A program made the translations under genes and the position numbers. The notes under the pieces are model-generated. The model was not told where the DNA came from. It saw only the letters and a program-made list of their open reading frames with translations, and made no database searches. Shown one piece after another: positions 1 through 6,390 of a stretch of DNA of 7,675 nt. How positions within the stretch are numbered: the first letter of the stretch is position 1; the number at the start of each line of letters is the position of its first letter. Source of the stretch: Eutrophocola sp964601805. GTDB taxonomy: Bacteria; Pseudomonadota; Gammaproteobacteria; Pseudomonadales; Pseudohongiellaceae. The stretch spans positions 1 through 7,675 of the forward strand of contig CAZROW010000095.1 in assembly GCA_964601805.1 (NCBI GenBank). Reading direction: 5' to 3'.

Positions 1-44
1 CCCAGGCGATCGACATAGGTAATGAGCTGGACGGCATTTTTCAT
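1..44 (-). CDS. GH13 sugar phosphorylase (sucrose/glucosylglycerol phosphorylase type), N-terminal fragment
   Basis: Only the first 14 codons plus two bases lie in the window; the gene runs off the left edge. They read MKNAVQLITYVDRLG, the start recalled for GH13 subfamily 18 phosphorylases, in which K-N-x-V-Q-L-I-T-Y-x-D-R-L begins the catalytic barrel. Such enzymes are cytoplasmic and split a glucoside such as sucrose or 2-O-glucosylglycerol with phosphate to give alpha-glucose 1-phosphate. No signal peptide is seen, in contrast to the upstream hydrolase. The ATG lies 29 bp after the stop of that hydrolase, so the two are probably cotranscribed. No strong Shine-Dalgarno is visible before the ATG, which may indicate translational coupling. 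The sugar-permease-like transporter nearby fits an uptake-plus-phosphorolysis locus. So few residues cannot tell sucrose phosphorylase from glucosylglycerol phosphorylase. Confidence 0.65.
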   Translation of the reverse strand, partial: MKNAVQLITYVDRL

Positions 45-73
45 ACGACTGCTTTAGCAGGGCATTGGCGGGA

Positions 74-1054
74 TCAGGGAGACGGTGCTACGACACCGCT
101 GAACTTGCGTTCCAGGGTCCAGTCCTCATCCTGGCACAGGCCGCAATCCTTGCCGATGAAATACAGGGCGGCCTGGCGGTCACCACGCAGTTGCCACTGC
201 AGCCAGTTCACCGCCAGCTGCGCGGCGCTGCCGCCATTGGGCATGTCGAAGGTGCCACCGTGACCGACGTCAATGTTGGCCACAGCCACGGGTACATGAT
301 CCAGGCGGGCAAAGTCATCCATGCCGTTGTCGTAGGCAATGTCGGTTTCACCGCCCAGGATGTAGATCACCGGCGTATGAATGTCATCCAGGGCGTCCTT
401 GCCGATCACCATGTCGGGAATCTCATCGGTCGGGGGACCGTCCAGGAAAATGCCGGTGTTGTGCATCACCAGGGTTTTCACCCGCGGATCGCCGGCCACG
501 TGATTAACCTGGGCACCGCCGCAGCTGTAGCCGGAAAGCGCAATCATCTCCGGATCAATGCGCTGGTAAAAGGGGCTGCCTGAACGCTCATTTTCAGCGA
601 GGGCCCAGTCGATAGCCTCTGACAGGGAGGTGTAGGAGGTGCGTCGGGTTTGACCATCGGCATCCAGCAGACCGCTGGCATCACTACCCGGACCACTGTA
701 AATCCCGCCACCGGCAATCACGAGATAGCCGTGGGAGGCCAGTTCCAGCAGGTGGAAGCGGCTGCTGGCGCCGTTAAAGACACAGCCGCCGTTGCCCCAG
801 GCCACCACGCCCAGTTTCGTGTCGCCCAGGGCATCCAGGTTCTGCGGGTGGTAGATGACCTGGTCGGGCAGGCTCGCCACCACTTCTTTCATGGCAGGGT
901 AGGGGCCGGTACCCGGTTCGTCCGGGCGGTTGTTGATGGCATCTTCCTGCTGGGCCAGAACCGGTTGGCCCAGCGCCACTGCCAGTAACAACATGGCAGT
1001 GAACAAGGTGAATCGAATGGGGTGGTTATGAGGCTGCTTCAGTGTTGTTGTCAT
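74..1054 (-). CDS. Secreted alpha/beta hydrolase, family uncertain
   Basis: 326 aa. The N-terminus has basic residues and a hydrophobic stretch (about 15-33) ending in PVLA-QQ, a Sec signal peptide with cleavage near residue 35, so the protein is exported. The fold is alpha/beta hydrolase: a WGNGGC segment at 86-91 probably forms the oxyanion region, and the nucleophile elbow G-Y-S-C-G-G is at 175-180 with Ser177. Likely triad partners are Asp238 (in GGETDIAYD) and His265 (in GHGG). The C-terminal tail holds a CxxC pair (Cys304, Cys307). The order of parts resembles dienelactone hydrolase or PET-hydrolase-like esterases, but no named family is certain and the substrate is unknown. The ATG at 1054 is preceded by AGGAAAAA at good spacing. 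It lies just upstream of the sugar phosphorylase and is divergent from the transporter, so it may act on esterified sugars or glycosides; that role is inference. Confidence 0.85.
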   Translation of the reverse strand: MTTTLKQPHNHPIRFTLFTAMLLLAVALGQPVLAQQEDAINNRPDEPGTGPYPAMKEVVASLPDQVIYHPQNLDALGDTKLGVVAWGNGGCVFNGASSRFHLLELASHGYLVIAGGGIYSGPGSDASGLLDADGQTRRTSYTSLSEAIDWALAENERSGSPFYQRIDPEMIALSGYSCGGAQVNHVAGDPRVKTLVMHNTGIFLDGPPTDEIPDMVIGKDALDDIHTPVIYILGGETDIAYDNGMDDFARLDHVPVAVANIDVGHGGTFDMPNGGSAAQLAVNWLQWQLRGDRQAALYFIGKDCGLCQDEDWTLERKFSGVVAPSP

Positions 1055-1066
1055 GATTTTTCCTGT

Positions 1067-1095
1067 TTGCTGGCCGCTGGGGGTGTACCTATAAT
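1067..1095 (+). promoter_or_regulatory. Candidate sigma-70 promoter for the MFS transporter gene
   Basis: A perfect -10 hexamer TATAAT lies at 1090-1095, with TTGCTG (3 of 6 consensus bases) at 1067-1072 as the -35 and exactly 17 bp between. Transcription would begin near 1102 and leave a leader of about 110 nt before the transporter ATG. No equally good promoter was found on the minus strand for the divergent hydrolase. Confidence 0.5.
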
Positions 1096-1149
1096 GCCAT
1101 GATTGTAATTCAGTTGTTCAGCCAAGTCCCCACAGAGGGAAAAGCCAGG

Positions 1150-1166
1150 TTTTGACTGGCTCAAAA
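1150..1166. promoter_or_regulatory. 17-bp dyad, possible operator in the transporter leader
   Basis: TTTTGA (1150-1155) and TCAAAA (1161-1166) form perfect 6-bp inverted arms around CTGGC. It sits between the TATAAT and the transporter start, where a bound repressor could block transcription. It overlaps a small hairpin with GCCAG (1144-1148) pairing with CTGGC (1156-1160). A second hairpin, CCGGT/ACCGG, follows at 1175-1188. No known regulator can be assigned. Confidence 0.3.
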
Positions 1167-1199
1167 GGCAGCAGCCGGTGCTTACCGGACGCTAATATA

Positions 1200-1207
1200 A
1201 GGGGGAG
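1200..1207 (+). promoter_or_regulatory. Ribosome binding site deciding the transporter start
   Basis: AGGGGGAG lies 4 nt before the ATG at 1212. A longer reading from a TTG at 1152 would add 20 polar residues with no transporter-like character and would read through this site, so the ATG is preferred. Confidence 0.75.
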
Positions 1208-1211
1208 ACGC

Positions 1212-2444
1212 ATGACCAACCCGGGTCAGCCACAAGACAGTACCGGCCTTATCAGGGTCCTCACCTGCATGATGTTTTTCATGTTTGCCATGACCACCGA
1301 CGCGGTGGGCAGCATCATTCCTTCCCTGATCGACGAATTTGATCTCAGCCTCAGCGCTGCCAGCGCCTTTCATTACGTGCCCATGATTGCCATTGCCCTG
1401 GGTGGGCTGGTGCTGGGCTTCCTGGCCGACCGTTATGGCCGCAAGTTCACCATCATCCTGGGACTGGTGTTCTATGGTATTGGTTCCCTGTTGTTCGTCG
1501 TCGGCAATACCTTTGGTTTCTTTATTATCCTGCTGGGTGTTTCGGGAGTCGGGGTCAGCGTGTTCAAGGTGGGCGCACTGGGACTGATCGGTGATATCAC
1601 CCGTTCACCGCGCCAGCACACCTCTCTCATGAATACCGTGGAAGGTTTTTTTGCCGTGGGGGCCATTGTCGGGCCAGCGCTGGTGGCAACACTTATTGCC
1701 GCGGGGATATCCTGGAAATACCTTTATGTGGCCGCTGCCGTGATTTGCGGTTTGCTGACCCTGACCGCCCTGCTGGTGAACTATCCCGCCATTCAACAAG
1801 AGAGCAAGGAGCCCGCCTCCCTGGGACAGACCATGACCCTGATGAAAAATCCCTACGCCCTGGGTTTTTCCACGCTGGTGATGTTGTACGTCGCCGTGGA
1901 AGTGGCGATCTACGTGTGGATGCCCACCTGGCTGGAAGACTACACCGGGCCGTCGCCCTGGCTGGCCACTTATGCCCTGACCATCTTTTTCATCCTGCGG
2001 GCAGTCGGCCGCTTCCTGGGTGCCTGGCTGCTCAATCACCTGGCCTGGGATACGGTGCTGGCGGTATTGGCCGCCGCGATCTTTTTCTGTTTCGCCGGCA
2101 GCCTGGCAGGCGGCCCTACCCTGGCGGTGTGGCTGTTGCCCTTATCCGGCCTGTTCATGTCAGTGATGTACCCGACGCTCAATTCCAAGGGCATCAGCTG
2201 CTTTCCCAAGGATGAGCATGGAGCGGTTGCCGGGGTGATCCTGTTTTTTACCGCCTTTGCTGCCGCCGTGGGTCCGTTGGCGATGGCGGCAGTCAGCGAT
2301 GCCCTGGGCAATATTCGCTATGGTTTCATGCTGGCAACCGGCTTTGCCCTGTTGCTGTGCCTGGGCCTGGTGTGGAACAAGTTCAAAACGCCGGCTGCAA
2401 AACGCCTGGCGCTGTTTGAGCAGCCAGTTACCCAGCCGGTGTAG
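1212..2444 (+). CDS. MFS transporter, fucose-permease-like sugar permease
   Basis: 410 aa inner-membrane protein with about twelve hydrophobic helices (rough spans 15-37, 53-72, 79-97, 101-123, 147-164, 169-189, 214-236, 251-271, 280-298, 303-321, 338-358, 369-388) and a central loop at 190-212. The MFS signature G-x-L-A-D-R-Y-G-R-K is at 69-78 between helices 2 and 3, with a weaker copy R-A-V-G-R at 263-267. The segments VEGFFAVGAIVGP (143-155) and FMSVMYPTLNSKGI (315-328) resemble those in the fucose:H+ symporter (FHS) group, so a sugar or glycoside substrate taken up with protons is likely but not proven. The start is set by the strong Shine-Dalgarno. It is divergent from the hydrolase/sugar phosphorylase pair and probably supplies their substrate. 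Its TAG stop is part of the GTAG of a REP element. Confidence 0.85.
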   Translation: MTNPGQPQDSTGLIRVLTCMMFFMFAMTTDAVGSIIPSLIDEFDLSLSAASAFHYVPMIAIALGGLVLGFLADRYGRKFTIILGLVFYGIGSLLFVVGNTFGFFIILLGVSGVGVSVFKVGALGLIGDITRSPRQHTSLMNTVEGFFAVGAIVGPALVATLIAAGISWKYLYVAAAVICGLLTLTALLVNYPAIQQESKEPASLGQTMTLMKNPYALGFSTLVMLYVAVEVAIYVWMPTWLEDYTGPSPWLATYALTIFFILRAVGRFLGAWLLNHLAWDTVLAVLAAAIFFCFAGSLAGGPTLAVWLLPLSGLFMSVMYPTLNSKGISCFPKDEHGAVAGVILFFTAFAAAVGPLAMAAVSDALGNIRYGFMLATGFALLLCLGLVWNKFKTPAAKRLALFEQPVTQPV

Positions 2445-2531
2445 GCCGGAAATGGCCCGGAGGGCCATCTCCGGCATTGAGGATGGTAATGATTCGGGAT
2501 GCCGGAGATTGCTGCGCAATTTCCGGCCTAC
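2441..2531. repeat. REP pair in inverted orientation (BIME)
   Basis: Two imperfect hairpins face each other. The first (2445-2475) has a GCCGGA/TCCGGC outer stem and an ATGGCCC/GGGCCAT inner stem with a 3-nt loop. The second (2501-2527) has the same outer stem and an ATTGC/GCAAT inner stem with a 3-nt loop. The left hairpin is preceded by GTAG (2441-2444) and the right is followed by CTAC (2528-2531), the tetranucleotide mark of REP elements mobilised by RAYT transposases. The 91-bp unit is also one long inverted repeat: 13 bp at the two ends are perfectly complementary, and CTCCGGCAT (2469-2477) pairs with ATGCCGGAG (2499-2507). No T-run follows, so it is not a classical terminator, but it may stabilise the 3' end of the transporter mRNA. 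No RAYT gene lies in the window. Confidence 0.8.
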
Positions 2532-2656
2532 AACCGGGTTAATTGTCGAGCAAGTTTAAAATACCAGCTTGACGAGAAATCGAAATAATCAAGCTTTCCC
2601 TGGAAAACACATCAGGATTAAAAAACGTAAAATATCAATATCGAGGAAAGTACCGG

Positions 2657-3679
2657 ATGTCACATTATATAAATACCATGAGAAAATTTTTGCTGGTCGT
2701 ATGCGGCCTGGTGCTGTCTTCCCTGGCGTTGGCCCAGGGCAGCCTGGAAAAGATCTCCGTTCACAGCCCGTCCCTGGAAGGCAACCTGAACGGCGACAGT
2801 GCGGACCGTGACGTCTATGTTTACCTGCCGGAAGGTTATGCCGATTCCAGTGAGCGCTACGCGGTGGTGTATTTCCTGCACGGTTATGGCGTGGGCGCGG
2901 AAATTTATGTCAACGGGGTCTTGCAACTGCCTGGCTCCGTGGATGAATCGATGGGCGCAGGCGCACAGGAATTCATCCTCGTCATGCCCGATGCCTTCAA
3001 CAAGTACAGTGGCAGCATGTACTCCAATTCCCCGGCGGTGGGTGATTGGGAAAGCTGGATTGCCGAGGACCTGGTGTCCTATATCGATAGCCATTACCGC
3101 ACACTGGCGCAACGGGAAAGCCGCGGCCTGGCCGGGCATTCCATGGGGGGGTATGGCACCTTACGTATCGGCATGAAAGCCCCCGACGTGTTTGGTGCCC
3201 TGTATGCCATGAGTTCCTGCTGCCTGCTCAATGACGCGCCATCAAAGGAACGGGTGGAAGCCGAGCTGGCGCGAATCGAAGAAGGCATTGAAGGGTACAA
3301 GATGGGTTCGTTTGACAACGCCATGCTGGCACAGGCCTCGGCCTGGGCACCGAACCCGGATAATCCGCCTTATTACCTGGACCTGCCCTATAAGAACGGT
3401 GAGGAACAGCCACTGGTGGCGCGCAAGTGGGTGGCCAATTCACCACTCGTGTTTGTTGATCAGTACGTGCCCGCCCTGCAACAGTACCGCGGCATTTTCC
3501 TGGACGTGGGTAACGAGGACGGCCTGGAAGTCACCAACACGCAACTGGATGCGGCGCTGACCCGGCTCGGCGTGGAACATGGCTATGAAATTTACCAGGG
3601 CGATCACGGCAACCGTGTCGGCCAGCGTTTTATCGACAACGTGCTGCCGTTTTTTGCCGACAACCTGGTGACTCAATAA
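2657..3679 (+). CDS. Secreted esterase, esterase D / antigen 85 type
   Basis: 340 aa. A signal peptide is visible: basic residues M-R-K at 8-10, a hydrophobic core to about 24, then SLALA-QG, so the enzyme is exported. The rest matches the putative esterase family (PF00756: esterase D, antigen 85, feruloyl and enterochelin esterases). R-D-V-Y-V-Y-L-P-E-G-Y (51-61) is the usual first strand, HGYG (75-78) the oxyanion region, and G-H-S-M-G-G (160-165) holds nucleophile Ser162. Asp288 (in GNEDGL) and His317 (in QGDHG) complete the likely triad. The substrate is unknown. The ATG at 2657 is chosen because AGGAAAG lies at 2644-2650; the ATG at codon 8 would give a more typical signal peptide but has no ribosome binding site. 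The gene follows the REP pair and an AT-rich spacer, so it is probably transcribed on its own. It ends at a strong terminator. Confidence 0.88.
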   Translation: MSHYINTMRKFLLVVCGLVLSSLALAQGSLEKISVHSPSLEGNLNGDSADRDVYVYLPEGYADSSERYAVVYFLHGYGVGAEIYVNGVLQLPGSVDESMGAGAQEFILVMPDAFNKYSGSMYSNSPAVGDWESWIAEDLVSYIDSHYRTLAQRESRGLAGHSMGGYGTLRIGMKAPDVFGALYAMSSCCLLNDAPSKERVEAELARIEEGIEGYKMGSFDNAMLAQASAWAPNPDNPPYYLDLPYKNGEEQPLVARKWVANSPLVFVDQYVPALQQYRGIFLDVGNEDGLEVTNTQLDAALTRLGVEHGYEIYQGDHGNRVGQRFIDNVLPFFADNLVTQ

Positions 3680-3708
3680 CCGAACTGAAATCCTTTCACC
3701 CGATGGAT

Positions 3709-3742
3709 AAAAAAAGACCGGCTAATAGCCGGTCTTTTTTTT
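3709..3742. terminator. Bidirectional rho-independent terminator
   Basis: A perfect 10-bp stem AAGACCGGCT/AGCCGGTCTT (3714-3723 and 3727-3736) with an AAT loop is flanked by seven A residues on the left and eight T residues on the right. It therefore offers a T-tract on both strands and can end both the plus-strand esterase transcript and the convergent minus-strand SnoaL-like transcript. Confidence 0.93.
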
Positions 3743-3760
3743 GTGTACAGGGTGTCAGGA

Positions 3761-4348
3761 TCAATCCGGAACGAATGCCTCGTTCATGTCAGTAATGACA
3801 GTACGGCGCTTGAAGTACCACTGGCCGTCGATTTTCACCAGGTCGTCCATGTAGCGGCCCATGGCCCAGATGGTGGGCGGGTTGCTGCCCTGCGGCAGGT
3901 TGGGGCCGTTGGAGATGACTTCCATGAAGAAGGCTTCCACGGTGGCGATATCGCCATCCACCTCGATCAGCGGATTGGTAGTGACATGGCGCATGCCGCC
4001 GAAACGGCGATGCTCGGGTCGCGGTGTGCCAGGGCCAGGATGGTCAGAAAAAAATTCTGCACGCAAACCATCGCGGTCAAAGGGGCCGGCAAAAGGTTCT
4101 TCGCCTTCCTGGCGAATCAGTTGCAGTTCACCATCCGGTGTAAAGGTGTTCACGTAGGCATCGGCATCACCGGTGTTGAAGGCAATGGCGTAGCGCATGA
4201 GCAGTTGCTCGATGGCGACATAGTCTTCCATGACCTGCAGGCGCTCGGTGATGGACTGGGCATTGGCCGTGACGGCTGATAGCAGCAGTGTGCAGGTGGC
4301 CAGCATCATGGTGAACCGGACTCTGGTTTTTCTGTGTGTATCCCTCAT
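3761..4348 (-). CDS. Exported SnoaL-like (NTF2-fold) protein
   Basis: 195 aa from the chosen start. A basic N-region (MRDTHRKTRVR), a hydrophobic core (about 13-27) and T-A-N-A-QS give a signal peptide cut near residue 30. The mature part is a single SnoaL-like domain (PF13577 type). A first helix E-D-Y-V-A-I-E-Q-L-L (41-50) is followed by the F-x-x-D-G segment (69-73), R-H-V-T-T-N (120-125) with the family's conserved His, V-D-G-D (130-133), and G-R-Y-M-D-D (164-169) before D-G-Q-W-Y-F-K-R-R (174-182). Family members include cyclases, isomerases and dehydratases; this one's reaction is unknown. It follows the PQQ dehydrogenase by 28 bp on the same strand, so the two should share an mRNA. An in-frame ATG nine codons upstream (4375) follows the dehydrogenase stop by one base and is an alternative start, but the better ribosome site favours 4348. 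Confidence 0.82.
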   Translation of the reverse strand: MRDTHRKTRVRFTMMLATCTLLLSAVTANAQSITERLQVMEDYVAIEQLLMRYAIAFNTGDADAYVNTFTPDGELQLIRQEGEEPFAGPFDRDGLRAEFFSDHPGPGTPRPEHRRFGGMRHVTTNPLIEVDGDIATVEAFFMEVISNGPNLPQGSNPPTIWAMGRYMDDLVKIDGQWYFKRRTVITDMNEAFVPD

Positions 4349-4354
4349 CACTAT

Positions 4355-4360
4355 TCCCTC
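4355..4360 (-). promoter_or_regulatory. Ribosome binding site deciding the SnoaL-like start
   Basis: On the minus strand GAGGGA lies 6 nt before the ATG at 4348. It falls inside the reading frame of the longer alternative start at 4375, which has no comparable site in front of it. Confidence 0.6.
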
Positions 4361-4376
4361 TTTGTCATTTTTCATT

Positions 4377-6383
4377 TCAATTGCCCAGTGCCGCTTCCGG
4401 CAGGGCGAAGGCGGTGATCGAACGACCAACCGCGACGGCAATATACTGGCGACCGTCAAACTCGTAAGTCATGGGGGAGGCGCGCCAGCCCTGGTTGCCC
4501 AGGTATTGCCACAGGACTTCTCCCGTGCGGGCATCGGCCGCCATGAAGGAGCCACTGTTCTCGCCAAAGATGACCAGGCCGGTTTCGGTGGTCAGCAGGC
4601 CGGCAGAGGAGCCAAAACCGGCAGGGCCCTGGGGAATATCAAAAGCGATTTCCCCGGTGCGGATATCAATAGCACGGAGAAATTTGTCAGCTGATTCGCC
4701 GGGCACGCCGCGGGCGGTGCCGCCCATGTAACCGCTGCCGGCTTCCCATTCCTGGTAGCGGTTGGAAAACAGGTTGCAGCTTTCCAGGGCCTGGATGTAG
4801 TAAAGCCCTGTTGCTTCTATATAACCGGTGGAATACCAGTTGGTGCCACCGATCAGGGCGGGGCAGACATAGGTTTCGCCGGTTGGCGTGAGCGGCAGTT
4901 CTTTCAGGATGGGGCGGCCGTCTTCGCCGATGCCTTCGGCCCAGTTCATCTTTTCAATGAAGGGCTCGGCTAGCAACAGTTCGCCATCCTCGCGGTCCAG
5001 TACATAGAAAAAGCCGTTGCGGTTGGCCTGCACCAGTAATTTCCGTGGCTGGCCTTCCCAGTCCGTGTCGATCAGTGCCAGGGGTTCCTGGGCATCCCAG
5101 TCGTGAATGTCGTGGGGTGTGAACTGGTAATGCCAGAGCAGCTCGCCGCTGTCGGCATCCAGGGCCAGCACGCTGTCGGTATACAGGTTGTCGCCTTCGC
5201 GGTTAACGCCGTACAGGTCGGGACCGGGATTGCCCACCTGCCAGTAGACGATGTTCAGGTGCGGATCAAAAGAGCCGGTCATCCAGGTGGCGCCAGCGCC
5301 GTGTTCAATGGCCTCGGCACTGGGCCAGGTTTCCGAGCCCGGTTCACCCCAGGCGGGTATGGTCCAGAAGCGCCAGGCTTCCTCGCCGGTATCCTGGTGG
5401 TAAGCGGACACGAAACCGCGTACCCCTTCGTCACCGCCGGCATGGCCGCCGATGACCAGGTCATTGACGATCAATGGTGCGTTGGTGCTGTTGTAGTTTT
5501 GCGTCCAGTCCGCCATCGGGGTTTCCCACAGCAGGGTGCCGTCGGATTTGTCCAGGGCAATCATGTGGGCGTTGTCGGTGAGCATGAATATGCGGTTGCC
5601 GGACAGGGCAACGCCGCGATTCATGCCCAGGGTGGCATTGCCCGTCAGGTTCTCGGTGCGCGGGCGTGACCAGTGCCAGATCTGGCGACCGCTACCCGCA
5701 TCCAGGGCCCAGAGTTCATTGGCCGAGGACACGTACATGACACCATCCACCACGATGGGCGTGTTCTGTACAGCGCCTGGTACAGGCATGGGGAAATTCC
5801 ATACCGGTGCCAGCAGGCCGACATTGTCGGGGGTGATCTGGGTCAGATCGGTGTGGCGATAGCCGCGGGTGTCGCCGTGGTAACTGGCCCAGTCGCTGCC
5901 GCTGGTCACTTCACGATAACGGCTTACCGCAGTCTTGCGCAGAAGATGAATGCCGCCGTCATCATCGCGCAGTTGCAGGTCACTATAGCCTTCACCAAGA
6001 ACAACACCGGTCAGTTGTGTGCCGTTTTCCAGGGTCAGGGTACGGCGGTCAATAGGGCGCGGCGGTCTGCCAAAGGGGGCAAGGGCGCGCAGGTAACCCA
6101 CCAGCAAATACAGTTCTTCATCGGGTAGCGCCACCGGCGGCATGCCCCGTTCCGGATTGCCGGTGCGCAGGTAGGCGGCCAGTTCGTCATCCGTACGTCG
6201 GGAGATGCCAGGCACGATGGAGGGGCCGTATTCGCCACCGCGGGCATCGCCGCCATGGCAACGGCCGCATGTCAGTTCAAAGGTTTCCCGGCCCAGGTCA
6301 GTACGTTGTGCCAGTGCGCCGGTTGCCAGGGTGGCAAGTATCGGCAATAGCAACAGGCTTGGAAATCTTGGTCTGGCAGGCAT
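4377..6383 (-). CDS. Quinohemoprotein dehydrogenase: N-terminal cytochrome c fused to PQQ beta-propeller
   Basis: 668 aa, periplasmic. Signal peptide to about residue 26 (TGALA-QR); cytochrome c domain with C39-x-x-C42-H43 heme motif and G-M81-P-P as likely axial ligand; beta-rich linker (about 112-160); PQQ propeller (about 162-668) with tryptophan-docking repeats A-x-D-x-x-x-G-x-x-x-W near 226, 276, 327, 407 and 615 and an altered one near 571. By alignment from memory with methanol dehydrogenase, Trp367 stacks on PQQ, Asn385 and Asp318 are metal ligands, Asp428 is the catalytic base and Arg455 contacts PQQ. Asp430, two after the base, is the lanthanide-enzyme signature. Cys507 and Cys536 match the conserved far disulfide; the vicinal disulfide is absent. 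It likely oxidises an alcohol or aldehyde, passing electrons through its own heme; the substrate is unknown. First gene of the operon with the SnoaL-like protein. Start at 6383 is chosen over an ATG at 6416 for its ribosome site. Confidence 0.9.
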   Translation of the reverse strand: MPARPRFPSLLLLPILATLATGALAQRTDLGRETFELTCGRCHGGDARGGEYGPSIVPGISRRTDDELAAYLRTGNPERGMPPVALPDEELYLLVGYLRALAPFGRPPRPIDRRTLTLENGTQLTGVVLGEGYSDLQLRDDDGGIHLLRKTAVSRYREVTSGSDWASYHGDTRGYRHTDLTQITPDNVGLLAPVWNFPMPVPGAVQNTPIVVDGVMYVSSANELWALDAGSGRQIWHWSRPRTENLTGNATLGMNRGVALSGNRIFMLTDNAHMIALDKSDGTLLWETPMADWTQNYNSTNAPLIVNDLVIGGHAGGDEGVRGFVSAYHQDTGEEAWRFWTIPAWGEPGSETWPSAEAIEHGAGATWMTGSFDPHLNIVYWQVGNPGPDLYGVNREGDNLYTDSVLALDADSGELLWHYQFTPHDIHDWDAQEPLALIDTDWEGQPRKLLVQANRNGFFYVLDREDGELLLAEPFIEKMNWAEGIGEDGRPILKELPLTPTGETYVCPALIGGTNWYSTGYIEATGLYYIQALESCNLFSNRYQEWEAGSGYMGGTARGVPGESADKFLRAIDIRTGEIAFDIPQGPAGFGSSAGLLTTETGLVIFGENSGSFMAADARTGEVLWQYLGNQGWRASPMTYEFDGRQYIAVAVGRSITAFALPEAALGN

Positions 6384-6390
6384 GGTGGTC

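Noticed and set aside
65..583. Open frame of 172 codons on the plus strand
   Set aside because: It lies wholly antisense to the secreted hydrolase, has no domain pattern, and no ribosome site was seen; it is a shadow of the GC-rich gene.
1152..1211. TTG-started 20-codon extension of the transporter
   Set aside because: The strong AGGGGGAG site serves the ATG at 1212, and the extra residues are polar and unlike transporter N-termini.
1605..2039. Minus-strand open frame of 144 codons inside the transporter
   Set aside because: Low-complexity Gln/Gly/His-rich translation typical of an antisense shadow; the plus-strand frame has clear membrane helices.
2445..2527. Twin hairpins as a rho-independent terminator
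   Set aside because: No T-tract follows either stem; the GTAG/CTAC marks fit a REP pair better.
2569..2597. TTGACG as the -35 of an esterase promoter
   Set aside because: No acceptable -10 lies 16-18 bp downstream; the AT-rich spacer probably holds a promoter, but I could not place it.
4349..4459. Longer SnoaL-like frame overlapping the dehydrogenase end
   Set aside because: The first part is out-of-frame sequence of the dehydrogenase, and the signal peptide with its ribosome site starts at 4348.
5103..5669. Plus-strand open frame of 188 codons
   Set aside because: Antisense to the PQQ propeller with no recognisable motifs; a shadow frame.
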